Of a DNA stretch of 64,000 nt, positions 17,032 through 25,597 are shown in pieces; positions within the stretch are counted from its first letter, which is position 1; each line of letters opens with the position of its first letter. A program made the translations under genes and the position numbers. The notes below the pieces were generated by a model. The model worked only from the letters and a program-made list of their open reading frames with translations, was not told the origin of the DNA and did no database searches. Source of the stretch: Granulicella mallensis MP5ACTX8 (GTDB taxonomy: Bacteria > Acidobacteriota > Terriglobia > Terriglobales > Acidobacteriaceae); NCBI RefSeq assembly GCF_000178955.2, contig NC_016631.1:1612001-1676000 (forward strand), written 5' to 3'.

Positions 17032-18384
17032 CTAGTCCAGTGTGTACATCGCCAGGCCGCTGAGCAGCTTCGGATAGAAGTCGGTCGACTTCTGAGGCAT
17101 GACTTCCAGGTTCAGGGAGATGTCTTTCATCTGCTCAAGGGTGACGGGTTTGATCAGGAAGGCGATGTCGGCGTTGCCGCTGCCTACCTGTGCCAGGGCT
17201 TCGGAGGCCTCGCGCAGGTAGCGCACGTTGGAGCCGGCGCGGACCGTCTCTTCGTTCAGGCCGAGAAGCTTTTCCAGCACCACCTTATGCAGCTGTGTAA
17301 CGTCGAGCTGCTGCTGGCGGGGGGAGAGGTTGCTGAGCAGGGGCGCGATGGCTTCGGGCTTCGGGGTGAGCAGGAAGTCGCCGTCGCGGGTGGCTGCGAT
17401 GAAGGCCACGCCGGGGGTATCGTTCAGGCGCTTCAGCAGGGCGGCGTCGCCGGGGAAGAGACCTTCGGGGGTGTTGGGGATCTCTTCGACGTTGAAGTAG
17501 GCTTCGGCTTTTCTCGCGAACTCGCGGCCGTGGAAGTCGATGAGGCCGAAGGCGACGCGGTGCGTCGGCAGGATGGTGATGCCGGGGGCATCCATGTTGA
17601 CGAAGGTCATCATCATGGCCTGTTCGGGGAAGGCGGGCTGGGGCAGGCCATCGGCGGTGCGGGTGGGCTCGGCTTTTTCGTCGACGCCCAGTTCGGCGGC
17701 GCGCTCGTGCATGTAGCCGGTCGAGGTCTCGTAGCGGTGATGGCCGTCGGCGATGATGAGCTTCTTATCGTCCATCGCGGTGAGCACGCGCTGGATGAGC
17801 GCGGGGTCGGTGAGCTTCCAGACGCGGTGCAGGACGTTGTACTCGTCGGTGATCTCGAGCTCGGGAGCCGCGCCGGATTCGAAGATCGCCTTCTCGGCGG
17901 TGAAGGTCGGGTCGGAGTAGAGCATGTAGATCTGCTCGCAGTACGCGCGTGTGGCCTTGAAGAGGGCGAGGCGGTCGGACTTGTGCTTCGGGAAGGTCTG
18001 CTCGTGGCGATAGACGACCTGGTCGGCGTAGTCGGAGAGCTGGGCGAGGGCGATGAAGCCGCGACGCTCGCGCACTTCTTCCGTGCCGGGGACCTTGTAG
18101 GTCTGGGAGTAGCCGTAGAGGGCGGGCTCGGCCTCTTCCTTCAGGATGCCTTCGGCGCGCCATTCGCTGAGAGTCGCAGCGGCGCGGGTGTAGACGTTCT
18201 CTTTGTCGGTGTCGCGTGGCTTCTGCTTGCCGAGGATGACGCGGATCAGGTTGTAGGGGCTGACCTCGTAGTAGCGCTCCTGCATCGCGGGAGAGATCTT
18301 GTCGTAGGGCTGGGTGACGACGTCGGTCATGTTGACGCGGGCTGGATCGTAGCGGAGTGCGCGGAAGGGGTACAAGCGTGCCAT
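17032..18384 (-). CDS. DUF1015 family protein
   Basis: Conserved bacterial/archaeal family of uncertain function (some annotated as HTH or SerK-like kinases). From the ATG at 18384 (MARLYPFRALRYDP) the product is 450 residues with the family's N-terminal block (VVTQPYDKISPAMQERYYEV), the central IIADGHHRYETS motif, and the C-terminal end (KPVTLEQMKDISLNLEVMPQ, then KSTDFYPKLLSGLAMY). An in-frame start 21 nt upstream exists but lacks family sequence. It is followed by repeats, and a relic of its 5' end lies about 1 kb upstream near 19290-19332. Confidence 0.88.
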   Translation of the reverse strand: MARLYPFRALRYDPARVNMTDVVTQPYDKISPAMQERYYEVSPYNLIRVILGKQKPRDTDKENVYTRAAATLSEWRAEGILKEEAEPALYGYSQTYKVPGTEEVRERRGFIALAQLSDYADQVVYRHEQTFPKHKSDRLALFKATRAYCEQIYMLYSDPTFTAEKAIFESGAAPELEITDEYNVLHRVWKLTDPALIQRVLTAMDDKKLIIADGHHRYETSTGYMHERAAELGVDEKAEPTRTADGLPQPAFPEQAMMMTFVNMDAPGITILPTHRVAFGLIDFHGREFARKAEAYFNVEEIPNTPEGLFPGDAALLKRLNDTPGVAFIAATRDGDFLLTPKPEAIAPLLSNLSPRQQQLDVTQLHKVVLEKLLGLNEETVRAGSNVRYLREASEALAQVGSGNADIAFLIKPVTLEQMKDISLNLEVMPQKSTDFYPKLLSGLAMYTLD

Positions 18385-18449
18385 GGGGTTATTGTACGGA
18401 GTCAAGAGGCAACGGCAAAAAGTCTTGAGGCAACGGGCGCAATGTAACG

Positions 18450-19253
18450 TCAGTCCGCCGATGGCCGCTCGACGTGCTCCATCACAAGAACATCCGCAGG
18501 CCCTCGCGTTCCCTCGACCTTCAGTCCTAGCTGCTCCTGAATTGCCGTAAAGAGTCCCGGCGGTGCCTTCGGATCGTCACTCAGCGAACCATCTACCGTC
18601 CAGCTCAAATCAAAATCAAACTTACCCTTAAGCCCGGTCTCGTTCACCACTGGCCGATCCAGCAAGTAGCCCAGCAGCTGGGCAAAATCCGCCATCGAGT
18701 TGTTCGTAAGCTTCCAAGTCTGCTGCGGACCATTATTGCTACGCGTCTGGTCCAGCAGGCTGTCAGGGGCTGACTTGCTTGCCTCCAGCTTTGGACCACC
18801 TTTCGCAACGGTGATCGCAAAGATCGAAAGGTCCCGTTTGTCGCGATGAAACTTCAACTTGAACCGATCGTTCAGCAGCTTCTGGAGCATCTCCCGTTGC
18901 TGTTGTAAATTCGGCTCGCCTTCGATATCGGGTACGCCCTTGATATCAAAATGATCTTTGGAGAACCACTCCGGCGCATCCACAATTTGCTTCGGATGAA
19001 CGGCATAGGCAAATGCGATCAGGCCATTCATCGTCTGGTTCTCAATGAACAGCCGTTGTCCTATCGTATGAAAGCCTGCGTGACCATCCTCAGGATCCGT
19101 GGGCTTGATCGTGGCGACCTCATAGGAGGGATGCGCATTCTTTGCCATCGGCGCTACGTGCTGCTCCTGTCCGAATGCCCTGGGCAAAGTGGCAAGCATG
19201 GCCACGGCCAGAAGCATAATTCGTCTGCGGTGTAGTTCGACAGGTCCCATCAT
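18450..19253 (-). CDS. TIGR03435 family soil-associated protein
   Basis: Secreted protein of a family expanded in Acidobacteria; function unknown. The start at 19253 (MMGPVELHRRRIMLLAVAML) is preferred: AGGAGAG lies about 7 nt upstream and a Sec signal ending RAFGQ follows. The 267-residue product shows the family pattern: YEVATIKPTDP near the N-terminus, LIAFAYAVHPKQIVDAPEWF, then MLQKLLNDRFKLKFHRDKRDL, and VVNETGLKGKFDFDLSW. Upstream of this start the frame stays open to 19331, but that part (VVTQLYNKLSP) is a copy of the DUF1015 gene's 5' end, not part of this protein. Confidence 0.85.
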   Translation of the reverse strand: MMGPVELHRRRIMLLAVAMLATLPRAFGQEQHVAPMAKNAHPSYEVATIKPTDPEDGHAGFHTIGQRLFIENQTMNGLIAFAYAVHPKQIVDAPEWFSKDHFDIKGVPDIEGEPNLQQQREMLQKLLNDRFKLKFHRDKRDLSIFAITVAKGGPKLEASKSAPDSLLDQTRSNNGPQQTWKLTNNSMADFAQLLGYLLDRPVVNETGLKGKFDFDLSWTVDGSLSDDPKAPPGLFTAIQEQLGLKVEGTRGPADVLVMEHVERPSAD

Positions 19254-19289
19254 TATGGCTCTCCTCATCGTGAAGCGATGTGGTGTGGT

Positions 19290-19332
19290 GGGAGAGAGCT
19301 TGTTGTAGAGCTGGGTGACGACGTCGATCATG
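19290..19332 (-). pseudogene. Relic of the 5' end of a DUF1015 gene
   Basis: 43 bp matching 18289-18331 of the DUF1015 gene at 39 positions, including its codons for VVTQ-Y-K-SP. It stands just upstream of the TIGR03435 gene in the same orientation and frame, with no further DUF1015 sequence around it. Confidence 0.55.
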
Positions 19333-19393
19333 GGGTATTTTAGCGAGTCAGCAAGTCAGCGAGTCAGTGGGATGCGCTGTTTTGTGTGTTTGA

Positions 19394-19679
19394 CTTTCTT
19401 GCCTTGTCATTCCCGCAGGGAATCTGCTTCTTCCCGCTTTTGGTTGTGGTGCCATTGAAGCTTGTAGAGGGCCTAGGTTGGGCTGGCGCGTGTAATGTTT
19501 GGGTGGCATTGGCGAAGAGCGGGAGGAAGCAGGTTCGCTCGCTCCGCTCGGAATGACAACCAGAAAAGCAAAAGCAACGACAACTGCAACCGCAAAAGCA
19601 GATTCCCTGCGGGAATGACAAGCAAGAACAGCAAGAACAGCAAGAACAGCAAGGGCAACAGCAACAGCAAATACAGCAG
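19394..19679. repeat. Dispersed repeat composite, family 1 (A' - spacer - B - A)
   Basis: Inverted A unit (CTTGTCATTCCCGCAGGGAA) at about 19402, a 90-bp spacer, a B unit (GCGGGAGGAAGCAGGTTCGC...GCTCGGAATGACAACC) at about 19519, and an A unit at about 19594. It ends in tandem AGCAAGAACAGCAAGAACAG. It fills the gap between TIGR03435 and hppA; no gene is seen. Confidence 0.8.
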
Positions 19680-19708
19680 TCGATGATGCCCTTTGTCTGG
19701 TTGCTGGT

Positions 19709-22018
19709 CTAAAGGAAGAGCGGTGCGAGCACCAGTGTGATGGTTGCTAACAGCTTGATCAGAACGTGGAGCGAGGGGCCGGCGGTGTCTTTGAAGGGGT
19801 CGCCTACCGTGTCGCCGACAACGGCGGCTTTGTGGGCGTCGGATTTTTTGCCGCCGTACTGGCCGGTTTCAATCCACTTCTTGGCGTTATCCCAGGCGCC
19901 GCCGCCGTTATTCATCAGCATGGCGAGCAGGATGCCGGAGATGGTGCCGACCATCAGCAGGCCCGCTACGGCGGAGGCTCCGCCGAGGTTCACCGGGACG
20001 CCGTTGATCGTGGGCACGTTGAGGATGCCGTTGCGGGTGAGGACCTCGGAGCCCGCGCCGTAGGTGGAGCTGAAGTTGCGGAAGATGAGGCCTACAGCTA
20101 CAGGCAGACCGACTGCGAGGATGCCGGGGAGGACCATCTCTTTCAGTGCTGCGCCGGTTACGATGCTGACGCAGCGTGCGTAGTCGGGCTTGGAGGTGCC
20201 CGCCATGATGCCGGGGTTCTCGCGGAACTGGTCGCGGACGTCCTTGACGACCATCTGCGCGGTGCGGCCCACGGCTTTGATGGCGAGGGACGAGAAGAGA
20301 TACGTCAGCATTGCGCCGAGCAGGGCTCCAACGAAGACGGGGATCTCGGCGAGATTGATGTTAGTGAACGACCAGCCGGGCGGCATGTAGCCCGCAGAAC
20401 CGGCAGCGCTGACCTTGGCGGTGACGATGGACTTGATCTCTTCGAGATACGCGGAGAAGAGCAGGAACGCGGCGAGCGAGGCCGAGCCGATGGCGTAGCC
20501 CTTGGTCAGGGCCTTTGTGGTGTTGCCGGCGGAGTCGAGTTTGTCGGTCTTGTCGCGGACGGACTCGTCCTGGTTCGACATCTCGATGATGCCTCCGGCG
20601 TTGTCGGTGATGGGGCCGAAGGTGTCCATCGCGAGGATGTAAGCCGCGCAGGAGAGCATGCCCATCGTGGCGATGGCGGTTCCGTAGATGCCCTTGGCGT
20701 AGTCGGAGATTCCGGGGAATCCGGCAAGGCCCTGGACGCCGCAGTAGTAGCTGAGCAGCAGCGCGGCGGAGATGACGATGACGGGCATGGCGGGAGTCTC
20801 CATGCCGACGGCGAGGCCGCTGATGATGTTCGTCGCGGGGCCGGTGAGCGAGGCTTCGGCGATGGACTTGACTGGGCGGTACTTGCTCTCGGTGTAGTAC
20901 TGCGTGATCCAGACGAAGAGGAACGCCGTAGCCAGGCCGATGATGCCGCAGAAGAGCAGATACATGGGCTGGACGCCGGGGCCGTTGAGCATCATGTAGA
21001 CGGCTGTTGCGAAGCCTGCGAGGGCCAGAACCGCCGTTACGTAGAAGCCGCGGTTCAGGGCGGACATGGGGTCTTCGGTGTCGTTGGTTTTGACGACGGC
21101 TACGCCGATGATGGAGGCGACGAGGTTGATGGCGTGGACGATCAGGGGGAAGAGGATGCCCTTGATGCCGAAGACGGGATAGAGCGCCGCGCCGAGGATC
21201 ATCGCACCGACGTTTTCGGCGGCGGTGGACTCGAAGATGTCCGCGCCACGGCCGGCGCAGTCGCCGACGTTGTCGCCAACGAGATCGGCGATGACGGCGG
21301 GGTTGCGGGGATCGTCCTCGGGGATGCCGGCTTCGACCTTGCCGACGAGGTCTGCGCCGACGTCGGCGGCCTTGGTGTAAATGCCGCCGCCGAGCTGGGC
21401 GAAGAGGGCGACGAGCGAGGCTCCGAAGCCGAAGCCGACGAGCTGGTAGGGGACCTGCCGTGGGTGGTCGAGGCCTCCGAAGAAGAAGAAGAGCGCGCCG
21501 ACACCGAGGAGCGAGAGGGCAACGACGACGAGGCCGGTGACGGCTCCGCCGCGCAGGGCGGCCTGGAGCGCTTTATTCAGCGAGGTGCGGGCGGCGGAGG
21601 CGGTGCGGATGTTGGCGCGGATGGAGACGTACATGCCGGTAAATCCGGCGAGCCCGGAGCAGATGGCGCCGACCAGGAAGGCGATGACGGTCTTGAGCGC
21701 GACGTCCTGGGTGCGGGGCGAGAGGTAGTAGCCGAAGAAGACGACGATCGCGATGACGACGGCGAGGATGCCGATGGTGCGGTACTGGCGGGAGAGGAAG
21801 GCTTCGGCGCCTTCGCGGATGGCGTTGGAGATGGCTTGCATCTCGGCGGTGCCGGTGTCTCCGGCGAGGACGATTCTGGCGAGAACGAAGGCGGCGATGA
21901 GGGCGAGTACGCCGACGCCCATGGCGATCCAGAGCCAGAGGCTGTCGCTGCTGTTTACGGGGGTGGAAGGGATGTCTTGAAGGGTGAAGAGTGCTGCTGT
22001 AAGTACGCCGAAGTGCAT
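19709..22018 (-). CDS. hppA: Membrane-bound H+-translocating pyrophosphatase (K+-independent type)
   Basis: Couples PPi hydrolysis to proton export across the membrane. The 769-residue product has about 16 membrane helices. The substrate site is DVGADLVGKVEAGIPEDDP with NVGDCAGRGADIFES (residues about 217-260), and the C-terminal GAWDNAKKWIE and GDTVGDPFKDTAGPSLH. The segment GNTTKALTKGYAIG (about residue 497) carries Lys where K+-dependent enzymes have Ala, which marks a K+-independent H+ pump. Repeats flank it on both sides and no partner gene is adjacent. Confidence 0.96.
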   Translation of the reverse strand: MHFGVLTAALFTLQDIPSTPVNSSDSLWLWIAMGVGVLALIAAFVLARIVLAGDTGTAEMQAISNAIREGAEAFLSRQYRTIGILAVVIAIVVFFGYYLSPRTQDVALKTVIAFLVGAICSGLAGFTGMYVSIRANIRTASAARTSLNKALQAALRGGAVTGLVVVALSLLGVGALFFFFGGLDHPRQVPYQLVGFGFGASLVALFAQLGGGIYTKAADVGADLVGKVEAGIPEDDPRNPAVIADLVGDNVGDCAGRGADIFESTAAENVGAMILGAALYPVFGIKGILFPLIVHAINLVASIIGVAVVKTNDTEDPMSALNRGFYVTAVLALAGFATAVYMMLNGPGVQPMYLLFCGIIGLATAFLFVWITQYYTESKYRPVKSIAEASLTGPATNIISGLAVGMETPAMPVIVISAALLLSYYCGVQGLAGFPGISDYAKGIYGTAIATMGMLSCAAYILAMDTFGPITDNAGGIIEMSNQDESVRDKTDKLDSAGNTTKALTKGYAIGSASLAAFLLFSAYLEEIKSIVTAKVSAAGSAGYMPPGWSFTNINLAEIPVFVGALLGAMLTYLFSSLAIKAVGRTAQMVVKDVRDQFRENPGIMAGTSKPDYARCVSIVTGAALKEMVLPGILAVGLPVAVGLIFRNFSSTYGAGSEVLTRNGILNVPTINGVPVNLGGASAVAGLLMVGTISGILLAMLMNNGGGAWDNAKKWIETGQYGGKKSDAHKAAVVGDTVGDPFKDTAGPSLHVLIKLLATITLVLAPLFL

Positions 22019-22144
22019 GAAGGGTGGTCCTCCTTGAATCGCGTAGATAGAGGGTGAACGGTCCGTTTGACGACGGGATAACTGCCCACCGGGGAGACGG
22101 GCGAATTAGAGCACACACGTGCGGTGGGGTCAACGCGGGTGGGT

Positions 22145-22335
22145 CTTTCTGGTTGTCATTCCGAGCGGAGCGAGCGAACCTGCTGTCTCCCGTTTTTCGC
22201 TGGTGCTGCCCAGAAGGCATGTGAGGAGCGGTTGGTGGACGCATAACGTCTGTGGCGGCACTACCAAAGAACGGGAGGAAGCAGGTTCACTCGCTGCGCT
22301 CGGAATGACAAGCAAGAAAAGCAACGGCAACGGCG
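22145..22335. repeat. Dispersed repeat composite, family 1 (B' - spacer - B)
   Basis: MITE-like arrangement: TTTCTGGTTGTCATTCCGAG and on to CGAACCTGCTGTCTCCCG at the left, a spacer of about 75 bp, then ACGGGAGGAAGCAGGTTCAC and on to GGAATGACAAGCAAGAAAAG at the right. The ends are inverted repeats of about 45 bp. It fills most of the 333-bp gap between hppA and the glycosyltransferase-like gene. Confidence 0.85.
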
Positions 22336-22351
22336 GCAGCCAAGGCTCGTG

Positions 22352-23956
22352 CTATTTGCCCGCGCTAGGAGAAGGTGGCGTGAGGGTGTAGGCGTCGAAG
22401 GAGCCGCGTGAGCCTTGATACTTGTAGTTTCTCCAGACGGCTGCAAATGCTTGGTCGCGGAGGAACCAGGCCAGCAGGTTGTCGTGGCGGTCTTCGAGCA
22501 CCTGGCAGTGGATGCTGGCTTGCTGGCAGCGCTCAACCAGCACGAGCTGCGGGTGCCAGTGGTTGAGATCCTCCACCATGAAGCGATGTTGCAGGGCTTC
22601 GAGTGCTGCCAGTTGGCTGGGTTGCAGGATATGGCTCGGAGGCTTGCCTGCTGCGGGTGTTTCGTTGCGCAGGATGGCGGGCAGAAGCCAGAGGTTGTTC
22701 ATGCGCTGGGCCCAAGTCAGGTGGTAGCGCTCGATGGGCATCATGGCTTCGTCGACGGACGTCGTCAGGGTGGCGACGGGAGTGCCGGGAGGAAGGTCTT
22801 TGAAGAACGCTGGGTCGGGTGACTCGATAGCGAAGGCACGGTCGGCGGTGAAGGGGTAGCCCGTGAAGTGGGTTGTGAGTGCGAGTGCCAGAAGACAGAG
22901 AGCGGCGACGGCAGGCACGGTCCAGCGTGGGGGTGTGAGTTGTTTGCGCTGGGCGAGGTTGAGTAGCTGGAGCACCAGGGCTGTGCCGAAGAGGTCGATG
23001 GCGGGAATCTGCTGGTAGTACCAGCCCGTTCCCTGCAGGAAGTACGCGAAGAGAGAGGCTGCGCCCGCGATGAGCAGCAGACGAAGCAGCAATGACTGGG
23101 GTTTGGTGATTGCGTAGAGCGCGATGGTGCCGGCGGCGAGCAGGCAGAGTTCGATGGCCTCCAATGCAAGCCCAGCCAGAGAGAGATGGCCGATGGCCCA
23201 GTAGGTGTCGTGCAGAACCGGCAGTGCGAAGGTGAAGTACTGCGGCGTGAACTGGTGTGTTGCCGCGAGAAAGATTGCGCCCAGCAGCAGGATCAGCAGC
23301 GGTTCAGGACGAAGGAGTCTCTGCAGACGGCGTGTGCGCGTTGTTGGGGAGGGAAGGAAAAGCAGCGCTAGCTCAATGGCGATGACCAGCAGGGCGTGGT
23401 GCGGTTTGAGACAGATGCCGATTGCCGCCATGACGCCCACGGTGCCGCGCAGGAAGATCAGGCTGTGCTCGTGAAAATCGGTTGCGGCGGCCAGGACGTA
23501 GGGCAGGACGAGGAAGGCGAGCATCTGGTCGCGCTGTCCGAAGTCGCGTGCGGGAACTACGCCGAAGAGTACGAGGAAGGCGAAGAGCAGCGCCCAGCGT
23601 TCGTAAGCTTCGAGTGGCCGCCAAGCGTAGCGGAGGAGCCGGTAACTCAATCCCGCGGAGAGGGCTTCGGCGAGGACTACCAGCAGCTTTGCGGCGGTGG
23701 TAGAGGGAAGATGAAGCAGTTGGCCGAGAAGAATGGGCAGAGCGGACAACCATATAACGCCCGGCGGGTTGGAGTCGAAGAGAAAGGGTCCATAGATCTG
23801 GGCACCCCCGAGCCAGCGTCGTGCCATCAGAAGAAACCAGAGCTGGTCGTGGCCGGCAGCAGGAAGCAGGGCGAGCAGTGCGGCCATGCTCAGGGCCGCG
23901 AAGGTGAGGATGGCGAAGATACGCTTCATGGAAGGGGCATCTAAATTGCTAACCAT
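22352..23956 (-). CDS. GT-C-fold (glycosyltransferase 39-like) membrane protein
   Basis: Predicted polyprenol-sugar dependent glycosyltransferase of 534 residues. About ten to twelve membrane segments fill residues 10-395. The first periplasmic loop has the GT-C acidic/aromatic pattern (AAGHDQLWFLLMARRWLGGA, then IYGPFLFDSNPPGV), and a soluble C-terminal domain of about 140 residues follows. Start options are the ATG at 23956 (used) and at 23929 (MKRIF); neither has a strong Shine-Dalgarno. It stands alone, so the substrate is unknown. Confidence 0.7.
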   Translation of the reverse strand: MVSNLDAPSMKRIFAILTFAALSMAALLALLPAAGHDQLWFLLMARRWLGGAQIYGPFLFDSNPPGVIWLSALPILLGQLLHLPSTTAAKLLVVLAEALSAGLSYRLLRYAWRPLEAYERWALLFAFLVLFGVVPARDFGQRDQMLAFLVLPYVLAAATDFHEHSLIFLRGTVGVMAAIGICLKPHHALLVIAIELALLFLPSPTTRTRRLQRLLRPEPLLILLLGAIFLAATHQFTPQYFTFALPVLHDTYWAIGHLSLAGLALEAIELCLLAAGTIALYAITKPQSLLLRLLLIAGAASLFAYFLQGTGWYYQQIPAIDLFGTALVLQLLNLAQRKQLTPPRWTVPAVAALCLLALALTTHFTGYPFTADRAFAIESPDPAFFKDLPPGTPVATLTTSVDEAMMPIERYHLTWAQRMNNLWLLPAILRNETPAAGKPPSHILQPSQLAALEALQHRFMVEDLNHWHPQLVLVERCQQASIHCQVLEDRHDNLLAWFLRDQAFAAVWRNYKYQGSRGSFDAYTLTPPSPSAGK

Positions 23957-24117
23957 CACAGATTGTGTCCCCCTGGGTGAAGGTTTTGGCTCGGTCTACA
24001 GCGCTGGAGAAGTGGTGACGGGGTTCGCCACGACCAAAAGAAAGCAATTCAGTCGTTGCGGCTACGCCTACACCCCCGCCTTCGGCAGAAAGGTACGGCC
24101 TTTGGCCGACTATTTAC

Positions 24118-24137
24118 GGCATGGCTGAAGCCATGCC
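24118..24137. repeat. Short palindrome GGCATGGCT/AGCCATGCC
   Basis: Nine-bp stem with a two-base loop, preceded by a second small hairpin (CGGCCTTTGGCCG). It lies in the 394-bp gap 23957-24350, which otherwise holds only AT-richer sequence and presumably the promoters of the two divergent genes; I see no gene in it. Confidence 0.55.
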
Positions 24138-24350
24138 CTTCCGGTTCCTGCCACAGCAGATTGTTTGCACGCTATCAGAGAGAACATGCTGTCAGAGAGA
24201 ATTTGATGACACGCCCCAGAGCCGACATTGGCATAGCTTCTTGCATCGTACTTTAGAGTGCGGGGTTTTGTGGGTTCGTGGCGTAAATTGAGAGTGCGGT
24301 TGTGTTTCATCGGGGGCTAAGGACAGGTATTGATAGTTGTGAGAGGTACT

Positions 24351-25496
24351 ATGCGCCGTTGCAGTAAAGCGTTAGAGACATTTGTAGTTTTCGGGATATT
24401 GAGCGGCGGACTGTCGTGCGTGCAGATGGCCGCCCAGACGACGCCTCCCGCCCAGCCGCAGCCGCCTGCGCAGACTCGGCCGGCGCCACCGCTGACGGTG
24501 GACGCCGATCCTGTGCCTTCACCGGATTCCGATACGACCAAGGGATCTCTGCAGAATCCCGGACAGGCTGCCGGATCGGGTAGTAATAGTGGCACGATCA
24601 CGCGTCAGGACGGCCACTTTACGCTGCACGCGAATGCTTATGAGGTGAGGCTGAATGCCTCCGTCATCGATAGCTCGGGGCATACGGTGGACTCGCTTCC
24701 CGAGGATGCCTTCCATGTGTACGAGGACGGCGTTGCGCAGGAGATTCGCGGCTTCAAGCATGAAGATCTTCCGGTGTCGCTCGGGATTCTGATCGATAGC
24801 TCGGGGTCTATGTATGAGAAGAGCGCGGCGGTGAACGAGGCGTCGCTCGACCTGGTGAAGTTGTCCAATCCGCTGGATGAGGCGTTCCTGGTGGACTTCA
24901 GCTCGGAGGCCTATATCGATCAGGACTTCACGAACAGTATTGCGAAGCTGCAGCAGGGGCTGGCCTACATCCATACGAGCGGAGGGACGGCGCTGTATGA
25001 CGCTGTGGTCGCGTCGGCCGATTACCTGAGCAAGAATGCGAAGCATCCGAAGCAGGTCCTGCTGATCGTTACCGATGGCGAGGACAATGCGTCCAGCGCC
25101 TCGCTGGAGTCGGCCATTCGGCGTGTGCAGGACCTGGACGGGCCGGCGATCTATTGCATCGGGCTGCTTTTCGGTGACGATGTGAGCCGGAGCGAGGCCA
25201 AGCATGCCAGGGAGGTACTGCAGGAGCTTGCTCAGCAGACCGGCGGACAGGCGTACTTTCCGAAGTCCTTGAAGGATGTCGATGGGCTGACCCGTGAGGT
25301 TGCGCAGGATATCCGCACGCAGTACACGATTGAATACCACTCGTCGAAGTCGCCTGCACTGGGCGGCTACCGGCAGATCCATGTCGAGGCGAAGGCGAAG
25401 GGGTTCCACGGTCTGCAGGTGAGGACGAGAACGGGATACTTCCCCAAGCCTGCGTCTTCTGACGCTCCGGCGCCAGGTACTCCAGCCAGCAAGTAA
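24351..25496 (+). CDS. VWA domain-containing protein, TIGR03436 (Acidobacteria VWFA-related)
   Basis: Exported protein with a von Willebrand factor A domain; function unknown. The ATG at 24351 has GAGAGG upstream and opens a signal-like region ending near the Cys in LSCVQMAAQ, so it may be a lipoprotein. A Pro/Thr/Gly-rich linker (about residues 40-85) is followed by a beta domain (VRLNASVIDSSGHTV, then FHVYEDGVAQEI). The VWA domain has MIDAS DSSGSM (about residue 149), a distal Thr in SGGTALYDAV, and TDGEDN. 381 residues. It stands alone with its own start. Confidence 0.88.
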   Translation: MRRCSKALETFVVFGILSGGLSCVQMAAQTTPPAQPQPPAQTRPAPPLTVDADPVPSPDSDTTKGSLQNPGQAAGSGSNSGTITRQDGHFTLHANAYEVRLNASVIDSSGHTVDSLPEDAFHVYEDGVAQEIRGFKHEDLPVSLGILIDSSGSMYEKSAAVNEASLDLVKLSNPLDEAFLVDFSSEAYIDQDFTNSIAKLQQGLAYIHTSGGTALYDAVVASADYLSKNAKHPKQVLLIVTDGEDNASSASLESAIRRVQDLDGPAIYCIGLLFGDDVSRSEAKHAREVLQELAQQTGGQAYFPKSLKDVDGLTREVAQDIRTQYTIEYHSSKSPALGGYRQIHVEAKAKGFHGLQVRTRTGYFPKPASSDAPAPGTPASK

Positions 25497-25597
25497 AACG
25501 AAGCCATGCGGACGCAGCTTGATTTCGTCGCGGAAACGACTACGATTGCGATTCCATGATGTTGGTTCTTCCGGCGACGGTAGAGGGTAATCTCTGA

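Noticed and set aside
19495..19686. Small ORFs translating to VIPAGNLL- or SAASEPA-like peptides
   Set aside because: These are translations of family 1 repeats, not genes.
19766..22057. 763-codon plus-strand ORF opposite hppA
   Set aside because: Antisense shadow; Asp/Glu/Gly/His-rich with no protein motif, whereas the minus strand encodes H+-PPase.
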